This document shows positions 1-9,013 of a DNA stretch of 62,727 bases, in pieces. Under the pieces are notes generated by a model, which saw nothing but the letters and a program-made list of their open reading frames with translations, searched no databases and was not told the DNA's origin. Positions within the stretch are counted from its first letter, which is position 1. The number at the start of each line of letters is the position of its first letter. Position numbers and translations under genes: made by a program. This stretch comes from Candidatus Methanosuratincola sp. (GTDB taxonomy: Archaea > Thermoproteota > Methanomethylicia > Methanomethylicales > Methanomethylicaceae), in NCBI GenBank assembly GCA_037478935.1, contig JBBFLR010000008.1, forward strand, positions 1 to 62,727, given 5' to 3'.

Positions 1-80
1 GGGCGAGGTTAAGCCCTCCCTTCATATCATACAGGGAGAGGATCTTGAAGTACCTCCAGGAGGAGATCACTGCGCTCTAG
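1..80 (+). CDS. C-terminal end of an upstream gene (partial)
   Basis: An open frame enters from the left edge (first full codon at base 3) and stops at TAG 78-80. It encodes about 25 residues ending in EEITAL. Codon choice (agg, gag, atc, ctc) matches the neighbours. The next gene starts ten bases after the stop, so the two are probably co-transcribed. The fragment is too short to assign a family. Confidence 0.55.
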   Translation, partial: ARLSPPFISYRERILKYLQEEITAL

Positions 81-89
81 GTGTTACTA

Positions 90-644
90 ATGGAAATGGA
101 TGGGTACGATCTATACGAGGCACTGATCTCAGCGGCAATGGAGTCAAACGAGAAGTTTGCAGAGATGCTGAGGTCTGTCATTAAAAGGAAAGGTCTTACC
201 GTCAGGGACCTAAGCGCAGGCTCGGGAGTCCCGATCAGCACACTAAACAAGATGCTCTCGGAAGAGCGAGACATCCGCCTGTCCACCTTTAGAGAAGTGA
301 TCAAGTATCTGGTAGCGAAGAGCATGGAGATTGAGGGGGACATCACCGTTGGGATAATCGCTGCCCGCCCCTCCCTCAATGCTTTATCAAAGCACCAGCT
401 CCCAATTAGAGGCAAAAAAGTAATCGTCAAGGAATACCCTGCAAACAATCTCGAAGAAGCTATCATTTGTGCAATAAAGGCCGAGCGCGACAGGGTGCAG
501 GGGCTAGTCTGCGCCTCAATAGTTGCCACAACGGTGGAGAAGTTTGTGAGGGTTCCGATAGTCACCATCAAGGTCGAGGAGTCGAACATAATCGAATCGC
601 TGAACTTGCTTGTCGACAAGATACTCTCGACCGAAACTGTGTAA
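90..644 (+). CDS. HTH (XRE-like) regulator with a PrpR-N-like C-terminal domain, upstream of mcrB
   Basis: 184-residue predicted transcriptional regulator. Residues about 20-75 read as a helix-turn-helix (GLTVRDLSAGSGVPISTLNK). The C-terminal half, with repeated beta-alpha units such as VGIIAARPS and VPIVTIKVEE, resembles the ligand-sensing PrpR N-terminal fold. ATG 90 is chosen over GTG 81 because GGTG at 80-83 then sits six bases upstream as the ribosome site. It is co-directional with mcrBGA and ends 132 bases before mcrB, so control of the mcr operon is an attractive but unproven role. The HTH is clear; the sensor-domain call is by resemblance. Confidence 0.72.
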   Translation: MEMDGYDLYEALISAAMESNEKFAEMLRSVIKRKGLTVRDLSAGSGVPISTLNKMLSEERDIRLSTFREVIKYLVAKSMEIEGDITVGIIAARPSLNALSKHQLPIRGKKVIVKEYPANNLEEAIICAIKAERDRVQGLVCASIVATTVEKFVRVPIVTIKVEESNIIESLNLLVDKILSTETV

Positions 645-717
645 CACAAGCGATTCAAATATAACCTGTTGTTATTGTAGCCTTTTTAAGCCAACATTAT
701 TACTGTGTTTAGGCAAG

Positions 718-772
718 GCTTTAATATTCCATACATCTTTAAAATACACGCAACAAAACTGAAAGAGAGGAG
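718..772 (+). promoter_or_regulatory. Probable mcrBGA promoter and ribosome-binding site
   Basis: Two TATA-like elements lie ahead of mcrB: CTTTAATATT at 719-728 and CTTTAAAATA at 737-746. Transcription from the first would start near 748 and from the second near 768. The ribosome site GAGAGGAG (765-772) lies four bases before ATG 777. The A+T-rich stretch contrasts with the GC-rich genes around it. Which TATA element is used cannot be told from sequence. Confidence 0.5.
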
Positions 773-776
773 TTCT

Positions 777-2111
777 ATGGCGAAATATCCGGATAAAGTA
801 GATCTATACGACGATCGTGGCCGCGTTTTCGCCTCCAAGGTTCCCGTTGAAGCCCTAAGCCCACTGCGCAACCCAGCAATGCAGAAGATAATCTCCTATG
901 TGAAGCAGTGCGTCTCGGTGAATCTTGAGGGAATCGAAAAGGCCCTTGCGACCGGCGAAATTGGTGGCAAATGGTGCATAATCAGGGGCAGGTCCCTGAA
1001 GCTGGACCTGGTCAAGAATGCCGATAGCATCGCCGACAGCCTCAAGAGTTGCCTACAGGTGACCAAGGACGACGATACCGAGGTCAAGGTCCTCAAGGGT
1101 GGGAAGCACCTCCTTGTGAAGGTTCCAGCAAAGAGGCTGAATGCAGGCGTCGAGTACACCACGGGGTTCACAGCGACCGCCGCCGCGCTCTGCTGCACCA
1201 TTGTAGAAAACTTCAAGGTCAACCTATGGGACGCTGATCTGGTCCATGCGGCTGTCTGGGGCAGGTACCCGCAGACGATGGAACCGCTCGGCGGAAACGT
1301 GTCGTCACTATTGTCGGTTCCGCAACAGAATGAAGGTATGGGATACGCTCTTAGGAACGTTCCATGTGCGCACATCGCCCTTATCACGAAGAAGAATGCG
1401 ATGAACGCAGCAGCCCTTTCCTCGATACTCGAGCAGGCAGCAATGTTCGAGATGGGCGATGCGATAGGCAACTTCGAGAGGCTTCACCTCCTAGGGCTTG
1501 CCTACCAGGGTCTGAACGCCAATAACCTGGTCTATGACATTGTGAAGGAGAATTCAAAGACCGGCACCCTCGGCGATGTGGCGGTATCCACCGTCAAGAG
1601 GGCGATCGCTGACGGCGTCATCAAGCCGCTTGAGAAGAAGCCTTCTGGCTACACCGCATACACTACTAACGACCTCAACAAGTGGAACGCATACGCGGCA
1701 GCAGGCCTGCTTGCAGGCACAATGATCACCTGCGGCTCTGCCAGGTCGATGCAGCACTGCCCGTCCGTGTTCATATACTTCAACGACCTGATCGAGAGGG
1801 AGACCGGTCTGCCTGGCGTCGACTTCGGAAGGGTCGCAGGCACCGGCGTTGAAATGGCGTTCTTCAGCCACTCGATTTACGGCGGAGGAAACCCCGCGGT
1901 ATTCCACGGCAACCACATCGTGACGAGGCACAGCAAGGGATTCACGATACCCTGCGTGGCCGCAGCAGTCGCGCTCGACGCTGGCACGGTCATCTACACA
2001 CCTGAGAAGATCAGCGGCGTAGTCGGAGAGACGCTGAGCGAGGTGCCTGAGCTGAGGGAACCGCTGAGGTACGTGAATGAGGCAGCAGTTTCAATCCATG
2101 GAGGTATCTAA
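777..2111 (+). CDS. mcrB: Methyl-coenzyme M reductase subunit beta
   Basis: 444-residue beta subunit of MCR, which with the alpha and gamma subunits holds coenzyme F430 and makes methane plus CoM-S-S-CoB from methyl-CoM and CoB. The active-site segment is intact: [10 protein letters not shown] carries the catalytic tyrosine (Tyr367 in Methanothermobacter), and HIVTRHSKG lines the CoB channel. ATG 777 with GAGAGGAG is preferred to an upstream in-frame start at 705, whose extra 24 residues do not look like McrB. It heads the mcrBGA operon. Canonical methanogens carry mcrD and mcrC between mcrB and mcrG; here mcrG follows directly. Confidence 0.97.
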   Translation: MAKYPDKVDLYDDRGRVFASKVPVEALSPLRNPAMQKIISYVKQCVSVNLEGIEKALATGEIGGKWCIIRGRSLKLDLVKNADSIADSLKSCLQVTKDDDTEVKVLKGGKHLLVKVPAKRLNAGVEYTTGFTATAAALCCTIVENFKVNLWDADLVHAAVWGRYPQTMEPLGGNVSSLLSVPQQNEGMGYALRNVPCAHIALITKKNAMNAAALSSILEQAAMFEMGDAIGNFERLHLLGLAYQGLNANNLVYDIVKENSKTGTLGDVAVSTVKRAIADGVIKPLEKKPSGYTAYTTNDLNKWNAYAAAGLLAGTMITCGSARSMQHCPSVFIYFNDLIERETGLPGVDFGRVAGTGVEMAFFSHSIYGGGNPAVFHGNHIVTRHSKGFTIPCVAAAVALDAGTVIYTPEKISGVVGETLSEVPELREPLRYVNEAAVSIHGGI

Positions 2112-2112
2112 A

Positions 2113-2889
2113 ATGGTAGAGTACAAACCACAGTATTACCCTGGAAGCTCCAAGGTCGCTAAGAACAGGAAGAAGTACATGGATCCGTCCTACAAGCTGA
2201 GGAAGCTGAGGACGATCAGCGATGACGACTTGGTGAAGTTGATGGGACACAGGGTTCCGGGAGAGGCGTACAAGTCGGTTCACCCGCCACTTGAGGAGAT
2301 GGGCGAGCCGGCGTGCCCGATCAGGGAGCTCGTTGAACCAACACCAGGCGCCAAGGCTGGCGACAGGATCAGATACATCCAGTTCACCGACTCCGTGTAC
2401 TTCACCCCGCTGACTCCGTACATGAGGGCATGGATGGGCCACACCAGATACAGAGGAGTCGACATCGGCGTCCTCTCGGGGAGAGTTCCGCTCGAAGCAA
2501 GGGAGCGTGACCTTGAGAAGGTCGCGAAGGACTTGGTAGAGACCGAGATATTCGACCCCGCAAGGTGTGGGATCAGGGGTGCAACTGTCCACGGTCACTC
2601 TCTGAGGCTCGACGAGAATGGGATGATGTTCGACGCGCTCAGGAGATTCGTCTTCGATAAGAAGACAGGAGAGGTCGTCTACGTGAAGGATCAGATCGGT
2701 GTGCCTCTGGACAAGCCGATCTCAGTAGGCAAGCCGATAAAGGAAGAGGAGCTCAGGGAGATGACAAGCGAGTACAGAGTCGACGGCGTCCCGTTCAGGG
2801 AGGACAAGGAGATGATCGGATTCGTACAGCGACTGCACATGCTTAGGACGGAGGCTGGATTTGACCCGAACAAGGTGAAGGGGATCTAA
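2113..2889 (+). CDS. mcrG: Methyl-coenzyme M reductase subunit gamma
   Basis: 258-residue gamma subunit of MCR, normal length. Hallmarks include the [16 protein letters not shown] block, which contributes an arginine near the methyl-CoM pocket, and [21 protein letters not shown] 2113 lies one base after the mcrB stop; its ribosome site GGAGGT (2100-2105) is inside the last codons of mcrB, implying coupled translation. The start at 2113 gives the expected N-terminus [11 protein letters not shown]; an upstream in-frame start at 2077 would overlap mcrB. mcrA follows after 13 bases. Confidence 0.97.
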   Translation: MVEYKPQYYPGSSKVAKNRKKYMDPSYKLRKLRTISDDDLVKLMGHRVPGEAYKSVHPPLEEMGEPACPIRELVEPTPGAKAGDRIRYIQFTDSVYFTPLTPYMRAWMGHTRYRGVDIGVLSGRVPLEARERDLEKVAKDLVETEIFDPARCGIRGATVHGHSLRLDENGMMFDALRRFVFDKKTGEVVYVKDQIGVPLDKPISVGKPIKEEELREMTSEYRVDGVPFREDKEMIGFVQRLHMLRTEAGFDPNKVKGI

Positions 2890-2902
2890 GGAGGAGATAT
2901 GA

Positions 2903-4573
2903 ATGGCAACTGAAAAGAGAATGTTCTTGGAAGCACTCCGGAAGAAGTTCAAGGAGTCGCCTGAAGAGAAGTATACAAAGTTCTACATATACGACGGATG
3001 GAAACAGTCAAAGAGAAAGCAGGAGTTCGTTGAGTGGGGGACTAAGCTGGCCAAGGAAAGGGGAATACCCTTCTACAACCCCGACATGCACCTCGGCGGT
3101 ATCCCCCTCGGACAGAGGGTGCTGATGCCTTACAAGCTATCGCAGACAGACATCTACTGCGAGGGTGACGACCTGCACTTCATAAACAACGCCGCAATGC
3201 AGCAGATGTGGCACGACATCAGGAGGACCGTGATAGTCGGCCTTGATGCCGCCCACATGGTTCTGCAGAAGCGGCTTGGGAAGGAAGTGACCCCAGAGAC
3301 GGTGAACCACTACCTAGAAGTCCTGAACCACGCGCTGCCCGGTGCTGCTGTAATCCAGGAGCACATGGTCGAGACCCACCCAGGGCTGGTATCCGACTCT
3401 TACGTAAAGGTCTTCACAGGAGACGACGAGCTGGCCGACGAGATCGACAAGCGCTTCCTCATAGACATCAACAAGGAGTTCCCAGCAGACCAGGCTGCAC
3501 AGCTGAAGGCTGCCGTGGGCAAGAGGATCTACCAGGTTCTCCGCATGCCAACGATAGTGGCAATGACCTGCGACGGAGGAACGATGTCGAGATGGTCTGC
3601 AATGCAGATCTCGATGTCAATGGTCAATGCCTATAAGCTGATGGCTGGAGAGGCCGCAATCGGCGAGTTCGCCTTTGCCGCTAAGCACGCCGAGGTCATC
3701 GAAATGGGTACCTTGATGCCGTGGAGGCGCGCGAGGGGCCCGAACGAGCCAGGCGGTGTGCCGCTCGGATACCTTGCAGACATGTGCCAGGCTTCGAGGG
3801 TGAAGCCCGAGGATCCGACGTGGGTGGCGCTTGAAGCCATCTCGATGGGTGCAGTGCTATACGACCAGTTCTGGTTCGGCAGCTACATGTCCGGAGGCGT
3901 AGGCTTCACGCAGTACGCGACCTGCACGTACACCGACAACATCCTCGACGACTTCTGCTACTACGGCGCAGACTATGTGAAGAAGAAGTACGGCGGTTTC
4001 GGAAAGGCGAAGCCGAGCTGGGACTTGATAAAGGACGTCGCGACCGAGGTGACCCTATACGGGCTCGAGCAGTACGAGCGCTTCCCGGCACTGATGGAGA
4101 CCCACTTCGGCGGCTCCCAGAGGGCTGCTGTGGTGGCCGCGGGCGCTGGTGTGGCAGTCTCATTAGCAACAGGAAACTGCACTGCTGGTATCAACGGCTG
4201 GTACATGAGCCAGCTTCTCCACAAGGAGGAGATGGGCAGGCTCGGCTTCTACGGCTACGACCAGCAGGACCAGTGCGGCTCTGCAAACAGCTTCTCGTAC
4301 AGGAGCGACGAGGGCCTTCCCTTCAACCTGAGGGGTGTGAACTATCCGAACTATGCACTGAACGTAGGGCACCAGTCGGCGCACACGGGCATTGTGCAGG
4401 CAGCACACAGCGGAAGGGGCGACGCGTGGACGACCAACCCGCTGATAAAGATCGCCTTCGCCGACAAGGACCTGAAGTTCGACTTCACGCACCCGAGGCT
4501 CTGCTTCGGCAAGGGCGCATTGAGGGAGTTTATGCCTGCGGGCGAGAGGTCCCTCATCATACCGAGCCGCTAA
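2903..4573 (+). CDS. mcrA: Methyl-coenzyme M reductase subunit alpha
   Basis: 556-residue catalytic subunit of MCR. The Ni ligand glutamine is Q152 in [13 protein letters not shown]. Positions that are modified in known MCRs are conserved: H262 (AKHAEVI, methyl-His), R276 ([13 protein letters not shown], methyl-Arg), Q406 ([10 protein letters not shown], methyl-Gln), G451 (GFYGYD, thioglycine), D456 and C458 (QDQCG). Active-site Y338 is in FTQYAT. These features fit a methane-type MCR rather than an alkane-type enzyme. Unusual details are Q454 where Leu is typical, and YATCTYTDN where classical enzymes have YATAAYTDN. The ribosome site AAGGAGGAG precedes ATG 2903. Last gene of the operon, followed by a poly-T tract. 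Confidence 0.98.
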   Translation: MATEKRMFLEALRKKFKESPEEKYTKFYIYDGWKQSKRKQEFVEWGTKLAKERGIPFYNPDMHLGGIPLGQRVLMPYKLSQTDIYCEGDDLHFINNAAMQQMWHDIRRTVIVGLDAAHMVLQKRLGKEVTPETVNHYLEVLNHALPGAAVIQEHMVETHPGLVSDSYVKVFTGDDELADEIDKRFLIDINKEFPADQAAQLKAAVGKRIYQVLRMPTIVAMTCDGGTMSRWSAMQISMSMVNAYKLMAGEAAIGEFAFAAKHAEVIEMGTLMPWRRARGPNEPGGVPLGYLADMCQASRVKPEDPTWVALEAISMGAVLYDQFWFGSYMSGGVGFTQYATCTYTDNILDDFCYYGADYVKKKYGGFGKAKPSWDLIKDVATEVTLYGLEQYERFPALMETHFGGSQRAAVVAAGAGVAVSLATGNCTAGINGWYMSQLLHKEEMGRLGFYGYDQQDQCGSANSFSYRSDEGLPFNLRGVNYPNYALNVGHQSAHTGIVQAAHSGRGDAWTTNPLIKIAFADKDLKFDFTHPRLCFGKGALREFMPAGERSLIIPSR

Positions 4574-4581
4574 GCGACCAA

Positions 4582-4612
4582 AAACCTTTTTTCTTTTTTT
4601 TATCTATTTTTC
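4582..4612 (+). terminator. Poly-T terminator after mcrA
   Basis: Several T-runs (the longest TTTTTTTT at about 4593-4600) begin nine bases after the mcrA stop. Archaeal transcription commonly ends on such oligo-T tracts without a hairpin. The next gene starts eleven bases later, so partial read-through is possible. Confidence 0.6.
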
Positions 4613-4622
4613 ATGGACCAAA

Positions 4623-5210
4623 ATGCCTTCATCTAAAGGAGCACTTTCTTTCTCCGGACTGGTAGACAGGCTTGTCTCCCTCTCTGCTATCCCTGAAGAC
4701 AAGGTGGAAGAGGCGTTCCCCGCCTCCATAAATTTTGCCAGGCACGTCGCGCGCCTCTTCAGGGAAGACAGGCTTTTCGACATCCTGCCCAGGCTGGAGA
4801 CCCAGCTCCAGATAGTGCGTCGGTTCTCCCCGCCAGTGAGGCCCGCGCTCGATCCATACACCTCGACCCAGATCGGGGTCTTCTCAAAGCTCTTCGATGA
4901 CTACGAGATCGGTCATTTTCTCGGTTATCCCGAATGCTGCATGCGATCCTTTGCAGAAGACATCAGGTACAGCATAGACGGAGATCACATCCGGGAGCTA
5001 GAGAGATCGGGAATGAAGGCCTTTGTGACGACCGCCGGCTTCATACCCTGCAGCGTATTCTGCAAGGAAGCACAGAACAGGGGTCTCTTATCATTTGTCG
5101 AGCCGAGTGAGATCGCTAACCTGCGTGCCATTGAGAAAGAAACCGCAGCAAAGTTACCGCACTTCCACCCCGAATACCGCGAACACTACTTTGAGATAAA
5201 GTCGCTTTGA
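4623..5210 (+). CDS. DUF483-like protein
   Basis: 195-residue protein of unknown function that I relate to the DUF483 family, known mostly from methanogens. The recognisable signature is GHFLGYPECCMRSFAED near residues 98-115, a paired cysteine after Tyr-Pro, with further cysteines in FIPCSVFCKEA that could bind a metal or form disulfides. No signal peptide or membrane segment. It sits directly behind the mcrA terminator on the same strand and overlaps the end of the convergent HAD gene by 25 bases. The position suggests a link to methanogenesis; no reaction can be named. Confidence 0.6.
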   Translation: MPSSKGALSFSGLVDRLVSLSAIPEDKVEEAFPASINFARHVARLFREDRLFDILPRLETQLQIVRRFSPPVRPALDPYTSTQIGVFSKLFDDYEIGHFLGYPECCMRSFAEDIRYSIDGDHIRELERSGMKAFVTTAGFIPCSVFCKEAQNRGLLSFVEPSEIANLRAIEKETAAKLPHFHPEYREHYFEIKSL

Positions 5211-5974
5211 TCCACCGGTCTGATCTCTAGGACTATCCTAGCGACCTCCGTCAGGGAATCGACGAAGTAATCGACCTCAGAGCATAGGTTCGCCTTCTGG
5301 AATTCGCCCTTCCGTCTGATAAGAACTGAGACGTCCGCCTCTCGCATTGCGATCAGGTCGTTTATGTCGTTGCCAACCATCACGACAGAGCCGTAGAAAC
5401 CGCGCAGCCTCCTTACAAGCTCCCTCTTCTCCTCCGGAGATGCGTCGAAAATCGCCGCGCGCCTCGGTATGTTAAGGAGATCTGCGCACTTAACGGTCAT
5501 CTCCTTGCAGTTTCCTGTGGCGAGGTAGACATCGGTACCGCTTTCCTGCATGTTTCTGACAGACTCTTTTACGTCTGGGTAGAGTTTACCTCCGAGCCCC
5601 ACAATGTCCGTTACCTCCCCCTCCTGATCGAGGACAACAGCCACGCATGCCCCAAGTTCAGAGGGGCAGTGCGTCAGTGCCTTCTCATACGTCCCACGTA
5701 TTCCTTCCAAAACCGCTTGGTCGAGCAGCCTAGACTTTTCAATAGGAGGATAGCTCTTCAACGCGCAACAGCTCACTTTCAGCCTCGCTTTGGTGATGTC
5801 CCCAGCGATTATGTCTTGGATTTTCCCCCTCAGGTTTACAAGAACCCCTCCCTTTTCCACCACATAGTTGAGTGTGCTTATGTGGTAGAACCACTTCCCT
5901 TCCTTGATATTGTACACTACTCTGCATGGATCTATTATCGTGCCCGACTTGTCCAGTACGACTGCCTTTCTCAA
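5186..5974 (-). CDS. HAD-superfamily hydrolase, methanogenesis neighbourhood
   Basis: 262-residue haloacid-dehalogenase-like hydrolase. Motif I is LDKSGTI near the N-terminus; in this variant the second Asp is replaced by Ser, as in P-type ATPase-like and some phosphatase HADs. Motif II is YLATGN and motif IV GNDINDL. A long insert (about residues 20-110) lies between motif I and the Rossmann core and holds several cysteines. TTG 5974 is the likely start, with GGTGA nine bases upstream at the stop of the preceding DUF2098-like gene, so the two form an operon. The substrate is unknown; C-terminal overlap with the DUF483-like gene is tail-to-tail. Confidence 0.75.
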   Translation of the reverse strand: MRKAVVLDKSGTIIDPCRVVYNIKEGKWFYHISTLNYVVEKGGVLVNLRGKIQDIIAGDITKARLKVSCCALKSYPPIEKSRLLDQAVLEGIRGTYEKALTHCPSELGACVAVVLDQEGEVTDIVGLGGKLYPDVKESVRNMQESGTDVYLATGNCKEMTVKCADLLNIPRRAAIFDASPEEKRELVRRLRGFYGSVVMVGNDINDLIAMREADVSVLIRRKGEFQKANLCSEVDYFVDSLTEVARIVLEIRPVDQSDFISK

Positions 5975-5983
5975 ATGCGGCCA

Positions 5984-6283
5984 TCACCCTGCGCCGCTGC
6001 AGCTCCCGCTGGTGTCTATCGTCATGTCTCCGCCCTTTAGCTGTTCTTCGCTGACCTCTGCCCCTTCCTCCTTCGCCCTAGCCCTTTCCTCTTTAAAAAT
6101 CTTCCTTGGCTCTTCTGCAACCGCCGCTTCCTCGGTTAGCTCAAGGACATTTTCGTCGTAAAGAAGGCCCGTAGAGTCCAGCTCAGCCCAAATCTTGCCG
6201 TCCATCTCGACAATTTTAGTGATGTGGCCCCTTGTCCCAGTCTTCTCGTATACTACGGCGTCCCCTTCCTTGAATCTCAACAC
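5984..6283 (-). CDS. DUF2098-like small protein
   Basis: About 99 residues from GTG 6283 (TTG 6280 is nearly as good; a G-rich ribosome site lies just upstream). The N-terminal half (FKEGDAVVYEKTGTRGHITK then DSTGLLYDENVLEL) looks like a small beta-barrel of the DUF2098 type reported from methanogens. The C-terminal half is a charged helix and ends in SCSGAG. It is the first gene of a two-gene operon with the HAD hydrolase and diverges from marker 2 over an A+T-rich promoter region. No function is known. Confidence 0.6.
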   Translation of the reverse strand: MLRFKEGDAVVYEKTGTRGHITKIVEMDGKIWAELDSTGLLYDENVLELTEEAAVAEEPRKIFKEERARAKEEGAEVSEEQLKGGDMTIDTSGSCSGAG

Positions 6284-6348
6284 CCTTCCCCCGCAAAACT
6301 TTATTATATATTGATCTCTCCTCTTTCCTATTAACCTGAGGGATCGGA

Positions 6349-7278
6349 TTGGAGAGCCTCTCGGAGATAATCGATGTCGCAAAGAACTTCAAGGGACTGA
6401 AGAGGAAAATCGAGATAGGGGAGATCACGGCGATACTTGGGGAGCACGAATACGACGATGCCGGATTCATAGATCTCGGAGACGTCAGCATCGTCGTGTC
6501 GACGGACGGAATAACTGAGGATCTCGTAAAGTCCGATCCGTGGTTTGCCGGATACTACTCCGTTCTTGTCAACGTCAACGACGTGGTCGTAAAAGGGGCT
6601 AGGCCGATGGGCTACGTCAATGTGATGTCTGGGACCAGGGAGAACAGGCGTAAGATGGCTGAGGGCATAAGGGCGGGGCTGGACAAGTACGGTCTCAAGC
6701 TCTTGAAGGGGCACACCCACCCAGACTCCTCTTACGAGGCAATCGATGCGGCTGTCGTCGGCATTGCCAGGCGCGTGGCTAAGGGAAACACTGCCCGTCC
6801 AGGCGACAACATCGTGATGGCGATCGACCTAGAGGGATCCTTCGGTGTAAAGGGGTGGGTGAAGTGTTTTGACAGCACGCTTAAAAAGGGGACCTCAGAG
6901 CTCAGAAAGATGATCGACTCAATTATATCTGCTGTGGAATCTGGCTCGGTCAAGGCATCGAGGGACATTAGCGCACCTGGCATCCTCGGCAGCTTGGCCA
7001 TGCTGTGCGAGGCTAGCTCGGTTGGGGCTGAGGTCGACGCAGACAAGATACCGCGGCCTGGGGGGACTGGGATCTCGGAGTGGTTCATCTCCTATCCTGC
7101 AATGGGATTCATATTTGCCTCTGATGACGAGTCGCTGGTCTCGAAGCTCCGCGCCTCAGGCTTTTCAGCAGAGATCGTGGGGAAATTCAACGAAACAAAA
7201 AGGATATGTGTAAGGCTTGGTGGAGACCGTAGGTTGTTCATGGATCTCTCAAGGGAGTCCGTTTTTGGAACTCATTAG
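6349..7278 (+). CDS. Methanogenesis marker protein 2 (AIR synthase-related)
   Basis: 309-residue member of the PurM/SelD/ThiL-like ATP-binding superfamily, matching methanogenesis marker protein 2. Visible features are the N-terminal glycine-rich loop, VVSTDGITEDL (metal/nucleotide-binding aspartate), a LVNVNDVVVKGARPMGY block and a C-terminal GGTGISEWF segment. TTG 6349 is used, with GAGGG at 6338-6342 as ribosome site and TATTATATATTG around 6302-6313 as TATA element. The reaction is unknown; family membership suggests ATP-dependent phosphorylation or ligation in cofactor or MCR maturation. Its end overlaps the end of the convergent A2 gene by 30 bases. Confidence 0.85.
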   Translation: MESLSEIIDVAKNFKGLKRKIEIGEITAILGEHEYDDAGFIDLGDVSIVVSTDGITEDLVKSDPWFAGYYSVLVNVNDVVVKGARPMGYVNVMSGTRENRRKMAEGIRAGLDKYGLKLLKGHTHPDSSYEAIDAAVVGIARRVAKGNTARPGDNIVMAIDLEGSFGVKGWVKCFDSTLKKGTSELRKMIDSIISAVESGSVKASRDISAPGILGSLAMLCEASSVGAEVDADKIPRPGGTGISEWFISYPAMGFIFASDDESLVSKLRASGFSAEIVGKFNETKRICVRLGGDRRLFMDLSRESVFGTH

Positions 7279-8874
7279 CTCGTCTTTCTCCTCCGGGGTA
7301 AGCTCCTTTGCCACATCTGAGGGCTTGCCCCTGCCGACTACTTTGCCGTTCCTCATCAGTATGGCATCATCGCATGTGTTCTCCACGAACCCCATATCAT
7401 GAGAAATTATTACAAATGTCTGACCGAGCTCGTTCCTGGCGTTCTTTATCGACTTTGCAACGTCCTGCTGGGTTATCGGATCCATCGTGCCCGAGGGCTC
7501 ATCAAGGAGCACTATTATTGGCTCCTTTATCAGCACCTGCGCGAGGGCAACCCTGTGTCTTTCCCCCTCACTCAGCTCATCCGGGTACTTGGAGAGCGTC
7601 CTTTCAATAGTTGCCTCATCGAACCCCGCAGCTGTCAACACGCTCTGTGCCTTGAACCTGGCGAACTCGTCCGGAAGCTCAAGGCCTATTGCATCGGTCA
7701 GGTTCTCCTGCACCGTCCTGTGGGGGTAAAGTGCGTACTCTTGGTGCAGAAGCCCGATGAACGGCGTGGCCCTGCCTCTGCCCGTCGGTCCGGGCTCCAG
7801 CATGTTGACCCACTCATCGCCGATCTTTAGCTCGATTGTGCCTGATGTAGGCTGCGTCACGCCGACTATCGCCCTGGAGAGTGTGGTCTTGCCTGCGCCG
7901 CTCAGCCCTATTATCCCGAAGATCTCCCTCTCCCTCACCTCGAAAGTGACCCCATCCAGCGCCTTGACAACTCCCTTGTCTATGGAGAAGTAGTACTTCT
8001 TAAGATCTTTCACCCTCAGCACTACATCCCCAAGCTGGGGCGGCTTCGGGATCTCCTCCGGTACGAGCCTAGACAGGAACTTGGTGGCGACTTCATGGGG
8101 ATTCCCCATCAAACTAATCTTACCATCTTCGAGCAGCACTGCCTTTTCGCAGAGTTCTTCTATTGCGCCAGGGAGGTGCGAGGTGACTATGAGTGTGCTC
8201 TTTCCTGGCCCGGTCTCCCTCTTTATGATCCTGTGGATCATATCTGCATTGAGGGGATCCAGCGTCCCAGTGGGCTCGTCAGCCAGCAGTAGAAGAGGCT
8301 TTATCGCCAACTGCCTGCCCAGGACAACCCTCTGCTTCTCGCCGCCGCTCAGATCCCTTGCGGCATGCAGGAGCCTGTTTGCCAGACCGATGTCTTTGGC
8401 TATCTCAAGCGCCTTCTTGGTCGCGTCCTCTGAGGATACCTTGCTGAGTGCCTCGACTAGGTTCTCGTAGACTGTAAGGCTGCCGTAGAGTGCGAATGTT
8501 CTCTGGAACATGATCGCTATGCGCTGTCTCAGCCATTTGCTCTTGGGATCCTCGCCGTAAATGTCTACGTCCGCCATCTCCATCTCTTTTAGGCAGTGGG
8601 GACAGCAGTGTGGGCACCTCTTTTTTGCCCAACTTGGTCCCTCTACAGTCTGGCAGTGCTCGCACACCGCTACATGGAAGATTACGTGACCAGATTCCGG
8701 CTTGTACTCCCTTATGCCCTTCAGCATCGAGAGTAGCACAGTCTTCCCCGATCCGCTCTTCCCTATTACGCCGACCCTCTCTCCTTCATCTATGGTGAGG
8801 GAAACATTGTCCAATACTTTATTCCCGTTGAATGACTTTGATACATTCCTGATTTCTATGAAAGGAACGCCCAT
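7249..8874 (-). CDS. atwA: MCR activation component A2, ABC-type ATPase
   Basis: 541-residue protein with two ABC ATPase domains and no membrane segments. Domain 1 has Walker A GKSGSGKT, a signature LSGGEKQR and Walker B LLLADEP; domain 2 has GLSGAGKT, LSEGERHR and VLLDEP. Between Walker A and signature 1 there is a zinc-finger-like insert (VCEHC ... RCPHCCPHC), which is also typical of canonical component A2. A2 drives ATP-dependent reductive activation of F430 nickel to Ni(I) in MCR. It is a monocistronic gene on the minus strand with a TATA-like element near 8918-8930, convergent with marker 2. A second A2-like gene lies at 24383-26062. Confidence 0.92.
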   Translation of the reverse strand: MGVPFIEIRNVSKSFNGNKVLDNVSLTIDEGERVGVIGKSGSGKTVLLSMLKGIREYKPESGHVIFHVAVCEHCQTVEGPSWAKKRCPHCCPHCLKEMEMADVDIYGEDPKSKWLRQRIAIMFQRTFALYGSLTVYENLVEALSKVSSEDATKKALEIAKDIGLANRLLHAARDLSGGEKQRVVLGRQLAIKPLLLLADEPTGTLDPLNADMIHRIIKRETGPGKSTLIVTSHLPGAIEELCEKAVLLEDGKISLMGNPHEVATKFLSRLVPEEIPKPPQLGDVVLRVKDLKKYYFSIDKGVVKALDGVTFEVREREIFGIIGLSGAGKTTLSRAIVGVTQPTSGTIELKIGDEWVNMLEPGPTGRGRATPFIGLLHQEYALYPHRTVQENLTDAIGLELPDEFARFKAQSVLTAAGFDEATIERTLSKYPDELSEGERHRVALAQVLIKEPIIVLLDEPSGTMDPITQQDVAKSIKNARNELGQTFVIISHDMGFVENTCDDAILMRNGKVVGRGKPSDVAKELTPEEKDELMSSKNGLP

Positions 8875-9013
8875 TGTACCATTCTCCCTGAAGACAACTT
8901 ATTTTGAAAACCGATGTATTTATCTTTGTAGCTATTACGCAGTAATGCTTCACTGAGCGTTTTTACTATGATATTTCTTGCCACGTCCTCTCGCGGTGGA
9001 ATTCGAGAGCCGA

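Noticed and set aside
2011-2598. 195-residue open frame opposite mcrB/mcrG
   Set aside because: Shadow of strongly conserved mcr genes.
2903-4573. Alkyl-CoM reductase (multi-carbon alkane) instead of MCR
   Set aside because: The Ni-ligand segment, CoB pocket and modified residues match methane-type enzymes closely, and markers 2, 3, 5, 6, 7, 15 and 17 accompany it; final proof needs a phylogeny.
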